Positions 55,971-64,000 of a DNA stretch of 64,000 bases are shown one piece after another. This DNA is from Ophthalmolycus amberensis. Taxonomy: Eukaryota; Chordata; Actinopteri; Perciformes; Zoarcidae. The DNA lies in NCBI GenBank assembly GCA_024529925.1, contig JAFEUB010000314.1, forward strand, positions 584,205-648,204, written 5' to 3'. The first letter of the stretch is position 1; each line of letters starts with the position of its first letter. The notes beneath the pieces are model-generated. The model had not been told where the DNA came from. It was given only the letters and a program-made list of their open reading frames with translations, and did no database searches. Made by a program: the position numbers and the translations under genes.

Positions 55971-56636
55971 AGAGGGCTAAACACTCAATCTCCCTTCATA
56001 TAGAGCTGCGCCAGCACAAGTGAAAAAGTCATCGTCAAGTGGGAATGAAGGAGTATATTACTGTCGCCAACCACAGGCCAGGGAGGTGTCCAGAACTGCT
56101 TGCTCCATGAGGACAGTCTCTGGGAAACTATCCTCTGTTGAACCTGCACTGACCAGGTGCAAAGCAATTTAATGAAGAGGCTGTGAACGTGGTGGCTAGA
56201 GAATACAGAAGTTTTACAATCATAAACTAGAATAGAGGAGCTCCAGCATTTGTCAGTAAGCAAACAAGACTTAAAAACTCCCAGCATTCAACAGAAAACA
56301 GACCACCAGCTGCGCTCTACAGCAATTCTTCAATTGCTGTTTTCCTTTTTTTAAGCGGCTTTCCTTTCCCCTCCTTTACGTAGATATTTCTTTCTGAAGA
56401 ACCAACACACAGGATCAAGTGTATTAGGAAGCACTTAGCCACTTAGCAGTTACAGCTTGGCCGCTCTAGAGCTGGTCTTTTAACATAGTTACAGAATATT
56501 GATTCCAGAGGAGGGCTCCTGTTGTGCAAGCAGGATGTGTGTTGGAGCTGAAATAGTGTTTGTCCGAAAGACAGCCGCTTGCTCACCATGTCTGTTCCCA
56601 TATGAGGTGGAATTCTGTGCATTTCTCTAATGTGAT

Positions 56637-56637
<1 letters not shown>
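55971..56637. other. unique sequence
   Basis: No gene is recognised. A 100-codon minus frame at 55985-56287 has no known domain. Confidence 0.5.

Positions 56638-56676
<39 letters not shown>
56638..56676. repeat. (AC)19 microsatellite
   Basis: 39-bp run. Confidence 0.96.
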
Positions 56677-56678
<2 letters not shown>

Positions 56679-56805
56679 TTTTATTCACGATGATGAGCAC
56701 ATGGGCTTTCCTCTCATACTGAATGCATGTATTTTGCTGTGATGACCTCCTAGTCCGTCCACCTATGGAAGTGCTGTCAGCCTTATAGCGTGACCCCATC
56801 ATTAC

Positions 56806-56828
56806 GTGTGTGTGTGTGTGTGTGTGTG
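56806..56828. repeat. (GT)11 microsatellite
   Basis: 23-bp run. Confidence 0.95.
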
Positions 56829-57330
56829 GGGCCATGACTCTGACACGTGGGTTAACATAATAACTGCTCTGATAATGAAGCAACAATTTCCCCCCCAGAC
56901 CCCATGCTGCTCTCAGGTAATTGGAGTGTTTACAGTTAGAAATGCTATGATGTGTGAGGGGATGCGGTTGCATCTGTTTACTCCGTGTGGGTGTGTGTGT
57001 GCGTGTGCGTGAGTGTGTGTGCGTACGCAGGTTTTGAGGTGTGTATGTGTGCGTGGACAGGTGGGCGGCTATGTTTGGACAGTTGACAGTTGAGTGTGAC
57101 AGATGACGTCTCTATCCTACTATTATAGAGAGATGAGAGCGAAGGACGAATGTGTGTTTGTCCATGTGATTTAGCGGTGGGAGGGTGGCACACACACACT
57201 CACACACACACATTTCATCCAGCGTGTGGACGCGCTGGCGTACACGTGCATTTTGGTGTTGTTGAGAAGCGAGGGGCGTAAGCTGACAACCATGACAGAT
57301 GATGTCTTTATCCAGCTGTTTCAGAAGACT

Positions 57331-57387
57331 GTGTGTGTGTGTGTGTGTGTGTGTGAGTGTGAGTGAGTGAGTGAGAGAGAGAGAGAG
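57331..57387. repeat. (GT)n passing into (GA)n
   Basis: GT run to 57354, then GAGTGTGAGTGAGTGAGTGA and GAGAGAG. Confidence 0.94.
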
Positions 57388-57639
57388 TTCCAGGGTCATA
57401 TCTGCCCCCAAGCATTGTAGACATGGTTCCACGCAGGATGAAAGGGAGGGGTTGTTCCCATTCACGTCCCAGGAATGTCTGTACTCCTGTCTCCTCTGCT
57501 GGGAATTTCTTCATCCCTCACCCTCTTCTCTTCCCTCCCCCTCTGTCTCTCTCACTCACTCATTCCCTCATCCCTGAGGTGACAGGCAGGTAGAGGGAGG
57601 AGGGTACACCAGATGCACACCTGGTTTATTTTTGTGAAG

Positions 57640-57690
57640 AGAGCGAGAGGGAAACAGAGAGAGAGAGAGAGAGACAAACGAGAGAGAGAT
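57640..57690. repeat. (GA)n tract
   Basis: GAGAGA with minor interruptions. Confidence 0.85.
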
Positions 57691-58571
57691 AGTCCTTGAG
57701 TTAGTCCTCTGCATCACTGGTTTATTCATTCAGAAGCTGCTGCATAAGTGTGTGTGTGTGTGCTACAGTGTCCTTGTTGGTTTGTGCATCACTGAACTTT
57801 CTTATGTGTCCTCTATCTTGCATGCATACACAATATATGCATAATACGCCGTAATGTGCTGGGCACTCAGAAGTGCTTTGCAGTAGTATGAGTGCATACG
57901 TTTTCACAGCGATGTAAATCGATATCGGACCTGTAAAGAATACACAATTAAGTTTTGTTCAGGGATTATAGTTTAGAACCTGCTGATCATTTACCTACGT
58001 CATTGTCTATTCCATTGGCAGTAATAATAAGCCTTTATCCTTATTTAATATGTGTGGGTGGTGGTTGTGCTTTATTCTTCCTACTCCTCCTGTGCAGGAC
58101 GAAATAATGCTGATACAGCCGACTAAGGAGTTCATCATTTGTTAATAGAGTTGTTAATGTTTGGCATGTACGCTCTGACCTCATCGCGCCCTGCAGCATA
58201 CACTTCTGTCTGCAAACGGGGCGTGACAATCATGAATTCCACCCTTCAGGGGAAACTACAGTCTGAGCCAACAGGTGAGTGTTGGAGCGGAGGTGGGGCT
58301 GATTAAATGTTAATGGGGTTGGAAGACATACCATAATTCTCACATATATAGTTTGAACTTAAGCTTATCTGCAGTAGAATGAAGGAGCATCAATAACCTT
58401 TTTACGCTAAAACTAGCACGTATATGCAACATGGGAAAAGCTGCTAAAATGAGGGAATCGACTCCTTTCCCATTGCCAGTAGACGTAGAAGACAAGCAGC
58501 GTTTTTGTTGTTGTTTTTTTCTGGTGTGTCACGTTTAACGTCACGAATGTGCCGGGAAACAGGGTTAGTTG
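57691..58571. other. unique sequence
   Basis: No gene. A short TG run lies near 57748-57762. Confidence 0.55.
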
Positions 58572-58830
58572 TTGGACCAGTGGGAAGATATTTATTTTCT
58601 GTCAAGTTTTTTGAATGAAGTTTGTTTTACAGCTATCAGCAAGGTAATATCACTGTTTCTGTCAGCGGAGTGCCGTCGCTCTCACATCTAACCTGGTGAC
58701 TGAAGGGTTTGTCTCAAGTTATTGAATGTTGGAACAGTGGAACGATGACTAAAGACGGATCTGATGAGTGTCTTTATTTTGTTTCTGTCAGGTTTGAATG
58801 AAGTGTGTTTTGATGACCATCGAGTGAAAA
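58572..58830. repeat. diverged direct duplication
   Basis: TTGGACCAGTGGGAAGATAT... (58572-about 58637) is echoed by TTGGAACAGTGGAACGATGA... (58729-about 58826). Both continue with TTTATTTT, TTTCTGTCA-type and GAATGAAGT-GT-TTTT words. It is an old tandem duplication or part of an unrecognised repeat. Confidence 0.5.
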
Positions 58831-58877
58831 TGGCTGTTGTCTGACTGGAGGCTGGAGGCTTTGAGGAGATAAGCCTG

Positions 58878-58892
58878 CCCCCCCCCCCCCCC
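58878..58892. repeat. C15 homopolymer
   Basis: Fifteen C. Confidence 0.96.
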
Positions 58893-59714
58893 AGCTGTCA
58901 TCATAGAGTTACTCTCTCTTTTACCCTGAAAAGACTGCCATGTCGAAACTGGAGCCAATAAACACCCATGACTGTAGAGTCATTTGTCCTGGGACAAACA
59001 CAGATTGCAACTTTTTCTCCTTTAGACAAAAGCCTGTTGTTAGTGGGTGTTAGTCCGTTTTTTTCCGGTGGGAAAGACGGCTCAAAATGACCTTAAACTA
59101 AAGCTGATTGGTCAGGTAAACTCAGCTGTTGTTAACTTAAACCTATAATCACAATGCAGGAGAGACGCCAAAGTAATAGAAAAAGTATCCCTGAATTTAA
59201 ATGTGTAACATGCCAGTCTCGCCAGTGGAGGGAAAAATACTGTATGTGTTTGTTTGTTTGTTTCAAGTTGTTAGGAGAAAGAGCTTTAGTTATATATATA
59301 TTATGGATTATAGATTATGAATAGCAGCTTTACGCTCTTTCCTATGTCCATGCCGTCCCTGTGTCTGTTTTCTATTGGCACTTAAACAGCCAAACTACCA
59401 AGCAGATTGCTGGAATTTAAACAAGCAGAAGAAAGGACTTATCGGCCTCTACACAGAGTTGTTGTGTTTCGGGAGAAACCTAGACGACTGTGTAAAACGT
59501 CAGTCTATTTCAGAGTGTCAAACCAAATGAGTCGACTTCCAATTGGAGGTGGCAATCGATGTGTTGCTTCCTTTTAGTGTCTTGCAGAACATTTTCACTT
59601 CCACTTAACACATACCTGTCACCATAACTGCATAGGAAACGGGGAGTCGGGTGATGTAAAACCTGTAGGATTCAGTGTAACCTGTGATCAGACTTTTCAG
59701 TCCTTGGAGCACCA
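58893..59714. other. unique sequence
   Basis: No gene. Short GTTT tetranucleotide run near 59248-59264 and TA run near 59293-59301. Confidence 0.55.
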
Positions 59715-59815
59715 CAGCACTACTACGCTGCTTTCCCGGTGCGCTTGCCGACCTCAACCGAGGCCGGGAAGCGCGCTCCGCAGTGCACCGGCACTGTGTC
59801 GCCGAGAATTCAACA
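59715..59815. promoter_or_regulatory. CpG cluster with strong hairpin
   Basis: About 14 CpGs in 100 bp. 59741-59774 folds as GCGCTT / AAGCGC outside, CCG / CGG inside, CCTC / GAGG at the tip and a four-base AACC loop (13 pairs, two mismatches). GCACCGG at 59785-59791 could pair with CCGGTGC at 59736-59742. A GTGAGT donor-like site lies at 59906. It may be a first-exon/promoter remnant or structured-RNA sequence. No RNA family is recognised. Confidence 0.3.
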
Positions 59816-59884
59816 TGCGCTGCTTCTTTTTAACTTTGTTCGGTAGTGTGACCATCCACGAGGTTCTCCTTTCATGGCCCTGAG

Positions 59885-60148
59885 ATGCCAGCTAAGACAC
59901 AAAATGTGAGTTTCGCGGGTATGGTAACAGATGGGGCCGAGTGTCTGGCATGTGGGGCTGTTTTTTTTAGGATATTGGGTGAGCGACTTCACAGCCAGGC
60001 TGTTTGTATACATAGAGGGGAGCTTTTGCTTTTGGATTTGCATTCTGTAAAAATAGAGCAAGGGGATATTTGCATTTGGGTAAAGGTGCAGATGTACCTT
60101 GGGCTATCCTGTCTGTTCTGTGGTTGCAGTCTGCATCAGATATACTAA
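59885..60148 (+). CDS. hypothetical 87-aa ORF downstream of the CpG cluster
   Basis: ATG at 59885 opens 87 codons free of simple repeats, with several Cys (Cys-Leu-Ala-Cys-Gly; Cys-Leu-Phe-Cys-Gly-Cys) and a hydrophobic end. The first G of the start context is weak. I know no matching family. An internal GTGAGT at 59906 argues that the frame may be intronic. Confidence 0.1.
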   Translation: MPAKTQNVSFAGMVTDGAECLACGAVFFRILGERLHSQAVCIHRGELLLLDLHSVKIEQGDICIWVKVQMYLGLSCLFCGCSLHQIY

Positions 60149-60626
60149 ACTACTAAAAGGTCAGGCTTCTTTCTTCCTACCATGTCGGCAATCATTTTTG
60201 CCAAAGTGGTAGCTTGTGATTCACTGGTGAGACATGGATGCAGAGCCACCAAACCCATCTATCTCCCTTCTATCTCCCTTCACAGAAAAACCCACCTTGG
60301 AAAAATGCTCCATCAGCCCCAGAATGTTGTTCTGTGAATAGTGGACATATTTGTAGCAGAACTCGTTTTGGCTGCATTGATGTGGAGTTCCTGTGTTGTC
60401 TTTGTGCTGATAAGTGGCCAGGCCTTGGGCACTTGTGTTTTAATTAGCATCAGGTTGTATGAACTCGAAAATTCATGAAACGGCAGCGTAAGATCCGTCC
60501 TCTTGCTGAATGCCTTATGAAGAGGCTTTGTCTGAGACGGCAAAATGGCCAGGGCAGCCGAGGGAGAAAGAGCTTTGAGCAAGAGAAAACAACCTGAAAT
60601 GGCGGCGGCTGCTGGGTTCACGGCCG

Positions 60627-60628
<2 letters not shown>
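60149..60628. other. unique sequence
   Basis: No gene is recognised. Confidence 0.55.

Positions 60629-60667
<39 letters not shown>
60629..60667. repeat. (GT)19 microsatellite
   Basis: 39-bp run preceded by CpG-containing GGCGGCGGC and CGGCCGG words. Confidence 0.96.
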
Positions 60668-60673
<6 letters not shown>

Positions 60674-60739
60674 TAGTACAGGGGGAGGACTAAACACGAG
60701 GCAGCAGAAAAATACAACCTGACAAACACAAGTATTGAT

Positions 60740-60865
60740 TTGAATGTCCTCTTTCTGTCTCACTTTCTGTCTCCCTCTTCCCCCCCCCCCCCTTTCTCTC
60801 CTTTGCCCTCACAATCCCCTCCGCTTTTATTTCCTTGTCTCTCTTTGCCGTTTCTTGTTTTTTTT
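60740..60865. other. pyrimidine-rich stretch with C13
   Basis: CT-rich + strand, with C13 at 60780-60792. Confidence 0.75.
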
Positions 60866-60909
60866 TCATCGAGAGAGCTGCTGGAGGACTTTATTTTCCA
60901 TCCATCTTG

Positions 60910-61270
60910 AAGCACTGTAAGGATGGATGGAGGACAGGATGGAGGGTGGGAAAGAGGACGAGGCTTAAAGAGAGAGGCAAAAATGGATTGGAGAAGAAAA
61001 GTGGAGATGGAGAGACAGCGAGAGAGAGACAGAGAGAGAGCGAGAGAGAGAGTGGGGGAAAATAGGGCCGGTAGTTGTTGAAATGAGTGCAACCGGTGCA
61101 GCTGAAATGGAAAGAGATGCTTAAAGTGGAATGGATGGATGGAAAGAGAAGAAGAGTAAGACGTACAGGGAGGGAGGGAGGGAGGGAGGGGAAGGAAAAA
61201 GGGGAAGGAGACGAGGTCTGAAGCAAAGGAGGAAGAGGAGCAGATAGAGGGAGTACTGGAGCAAAGGATG
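60910..61270. other. polypurine stretch (+ strand)
   Basis: GGA/GAGA-rich for about 360 bp, including tandem GGGA at 61167-61190. No gene. Confidence 0.75.
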
Positions 61271-61296
61271 CTGGGAGAGGTAAAGGTCTTGTCTCA

Positions 61297-61309
61297 CCCC
61301 CCCCCCCCC
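61297..61309. repeat. C13 homopolymer
   Basis: Thirteen C. Confidence 0.95.
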
Positions 61310-61357
61310 TCGTTATCCCTATTAGCACCTGCTGGGTTAACGAGGGCCCCGCTCCCC

Positions 61358-61371
61358 GTTGCCAAGGCAAC
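61358..61371. promoter_or_regulatory. palindromic RFX X-box
   Basis: GTTGCCAAGGCAAC: two perfect X-box half-sites in inverted arrangement with a 2-base spacer, the highest-affinity form known for RFX proteins. Confidence 0.45.
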
Positions 61372-62444
61372 TCCTCGCCAACCTTCGCTCATTCTTTCTT
61401 CCCTCTCCTCTCCTCACTCCCCCCCCCCCTCCACCACACACACACACCTAACTCCAGCAACCACTAACTACGTTCAATCTCAACCCCTCCCGCCCTCCCT
61501 CCCCTCCACCGCTTCCTCTCCAGGTAATGAAAGGAAGATATGAAGCGAAGGGTGTGTGGGGAAGGAGAGGGGGGGGGAGTGCTGAAAGGGAAAAGAAAGA
61601 AGATTTGAAGTGAACATGCATTATACCCTGTTTCCCTTCCCTCTGCCATATTATCTGCTGCTCTACCCTATTGAAATGCATTCAGATGGTGGACTCATTG
61701 ATGTGATGGTTGGATGTGGAGTGGACAATGTTCCCCGGTTTTAGTGCCGGAAACCCAGAGAAAGCCATAAAAACAGAGACGGAGCTGCAGCCCTTCAGTC
61801 CCTGGAGTTAGCCTTGTTCTTGCTCATGTTTGTTCACCTGTGGGCCTTTTTATTATAGACCACATTCTGTACATTTAATGTCCAGTTCTCTCCATTGCTT
61901 GTACAAGTTCTCCAAACGTTTTCTTTTCACTTCAGCACTTGTATGGCTGCCACTAACAATTGGCCGTTTCCATGGAATAAATCTTCACAGTTGGAAAAGC
62001 ACAGGTGTAAATAAAGGAAAATAATAAAGGACTGAATTTCATTTCGCTGCTTCAGTTTCAGGGTCCGGCATTGTCACGTTGCCATGGATTACTGGGGGAC
62101 TTGAATAGAACGGAGAGAACGCTCGTGCTTTTCCCACTATGACGAGGGAAATTGTCTGCTGTGGAAGTCTGTTATTGTTATTGATTTCTGTTGACGAGTG
62201 TTGTGTTACTCATTTAGTGTAAGAACCTAAGAGCACGAGTTGTCTTGAGATTACTTGATATGTCCAGTTAATGGTCCGACAAAGTCTACAAAGAGTTTCA
62301 ACTCACCATGATCAAAGAGATGAAATATATCGAGTAAACCAAGACATCCTCACATTTCAGATGCCTGGGAACAATAGATCTTGGCATTTTGTTGAATAAA
62401 TTCATTTTCAATTAGCCGATTTATCAATTAATAAAAGTACCATC
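61372..62444. other. CT-rich then unique sequence
   Basis: 61380-61530 is pyrimidine-rich, with a second C run near 61420-61429. The remainder is unique with no gene. Confidence 0.6.
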
Positions 62445-62865
62445 AGTTCCATCAGTTAAATGTATAAAAAGTACAATAGTTTGATTGGATCTACTAAAGC
62501 ATTAATGTGAGCAGTATGTTGATGCTGTAGTTGTTTGAGGTGGAGCATATTTTCAATCAAACATTGTGCTTTATATGCTCACTATAGGTTGTTAAAGGAC
62601 GCGTTACACATTTCGGGCTGTTTTTGTATTTCTTGCTGAGGGTCACAGGAGCAGATCGATGCCACTCTCATGTCTTTACTTTCAAGCCAAAGATAGTTAA
62701 GCATCTGGCAAATTAACTTTTTTTGTACGGATTAAACAATCTGGTATCAATCTACTCCTCAAAAATGTTGATTTATGCCTTTTAAAGTACAAGCTTCTCA
62801 GAACAGAAGTACTTGAGTAAATATACTTAGTTACTTTACGCCACTGGTCGTCACTGTCACTGTAC
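62445..62865 (+). mobile_element. decayed fish repeat (AGTACTTGAGTAAAT family)
   Basis: Words TATAAAAAGTACAATAGTTT (near 62463), GCATTAATGTGAGCAG (near 62500), GTAGTTGTTTGAGGTGGAGC (near 62529) and GAAGTACTTGAGTAAATATA (near 62806), then CTTAGTTACTTTACGCCACTGG, appear in the order of a widespread fish repeat. It is non-coding and old. Confidence 0.6.
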
Positions 62866-64000
62866 TTCTTTCTGTACTGACACAGATATTGGCCTTCAAA
62901 ACCGGCATTCATAATAGAATCCTTCAAAAGCGTCGAGCAGAGGGAGGCCTTGCTGCTGTTGCTAACAAAAGAGCATTTTGCCTTCTCGTTGTTCCCTTCC
63001 TCCTTTCATTCTCTCACCGTCCTCCTTGATCGTTCAATACTTTCTCCGGCTCTCAGAGAGACGGCCGTGCTCATTAATTCATGGATGTGCTGCCGGTGAA
63101 GACGCTCACTGTAACATGCTGTGGAGGGCTGTGGAGGGACACAGGGATTTCAATGTAATGGCATTATAGTAATCTGATTACAATAACTTTCATTCAGTAG
63201 TAAAGTAAAAACGAGTTGTGTCCTTTTTATAGAGTGGATTTTGGAGTCATGCAAACTCCAAAATAACCGGATTAATACCATCAACTTGAGAGTCTCTACC
63301 AGACTACATCTGAAAAGTAATGTACTCGATGCCGCGTAGACACACACACACACACACACACACACAGAAGGAAGTGGTTGTGAATTCACCGTGTGTCCAG
63401 TAAAGAGCTGATAATGAAGCTGTCTGTGGTGATCAATAGAGATCAGCTCTCGTCACTTCTGGCCCTCTCTGCTTCCCTTCGCCGTGTCTTATCTCCGTCC
63501 TCCCTCTCCGGTCCCCTCTGCACCTCCCCGCTCCTAAACCCATTTCTGTTTGCTCCGTCATCGCTCGCTCTCCTCCACCGGCGCCGTTGGCCTGGAAATG
63601 TTTGGTCCAGCTAGACTGGAATGGAAAGCTCCCGTCTGAAGGACATTTATTTTTGCGACGCACAAACGTGGCTATAATTGAATAAATTGAAATGCATAAA
63701 AATGAATTTGAATGCCTCCGGAGACAGATGTGGCCGCAGGCGTTCTGTTTTTAGCTTGTCCTCCCGTCTGTCCGTCCTTCTCTTGTGAACGCGATATCTG
63801 GAATTTGGTACAAACGCCCATTAGACTCGAGGACGAACTGATTCTGGTGGTCAAAGGTCAACTTCACTGTGACATCTTGTCTGCTCATTATTCAACACCA
63901 TAACTTAGGAACACACGGGGAGATTGTGACAATATTTCACATTTGATCAGATCCTGAATTGGTGAGACTCATCTTGGGTGTCCTCGAGGGATGTCGAGAT
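62866..64000. other. unique sequence to window end
   Basis: No gene is recognised. (CA)13 at 63340-63366. 63450-63590 is pyrimidine-rich. Confidence 0.6.
63340..63366. repeat. (AC)13 microsatellite
   Basis: 27-bp run. Confidence 0.95.

Overview
The window reads as non-coding vertebrate nuclear DNA, most probably from a ray-finned (percomorph teleost) fish. Three things support this. First, (CA)n/(TG)n microsatellites are extremely dense (more than 50 of 18 bp or longer). Second, there are about 20 runs of 12 or more C or G. Third, several decayed interspersed repeats resemble ones I know from percomorph genomes: a repeat starting near a CTGCAACTAAC-type end, present twice in opposite orientation; a GGCCAGCAGGGG-containing repeat; a TTTATTTGTATAGCACATTT repeat; a GATA/ACTTTATT LINE-type tail; and an AGTACTTGAGTAAAT repeat. 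There is no bacterial-style gene packing, operon, tRNA, rRNA or CRISPR array. I recognise no protein-coding exon with confidence. Nearly all long open frames come from simple repeats or are of a length expected by chance.

Layout. 0-6 kb: purine-rich and CA-rich sequence, an interspersed repeat at 2.65-3.22 kb, and a convincing solo LTR at 3,962-4,551 with a 4-bp target duplication and an internal AATAAA. 6-12 kb: a SINE-like repeat, an uninterrupted 348-bp (AGG)116 array, and a 17-bp perfect inverted repeat enclosing a ~170-bp foldback. 12.06-12.6 kb: the best promoter-like locus, with two CCAAT boxes, a CpG cluster and a GTAAGT splice donor. 13-29 kb: mostly unique, intron- or intergenic-like sequence with microsatellites and several AT-rich, homeodomain-site-rich blocks that could be conserved non-coding elements, the best at 29.04-29.28 kb. 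30-37 kb: a strong CTCF-type motif at 30.26 kb, long polypurine stretches, and many CA repeats. 37.2-37.9 kb: a small CpG-rich block with an X-box and a good-context ATG that runs straight into a second uninterrupted (GGA)118 array. 42.8-43.0 kb: paired CCAAT boxes 32 bp apart, followed by a TTTGAA element. 43-56 kb: more decayed repeats (43.3, 51.5-52.3, 52.7-53.2 kb), the longest TG arrays (49.2 and 55.4 kb), and a C23/G14 inverted homopolymer pair at 54.16-54.20 kb. 56-64 kb: microsatellites, a CpG-rich hairpin at 59.74 kb, a perfect palindromic X-box at 61.36 kb, and a decayed repeat at 62.4-62.9 kb.

I do not see a set of genes working together. The simplest reading is a large intron or gene-poor regulatory region, with up to four weak candidate transcription starts (12.1, 37.3, 42.9 and 59.7 kb), mostly favouring the + strand. 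Repeat-family identifications come from memory of typical fish repeats and carry no database support. Conservation claims are inference from base composition and motif content only.
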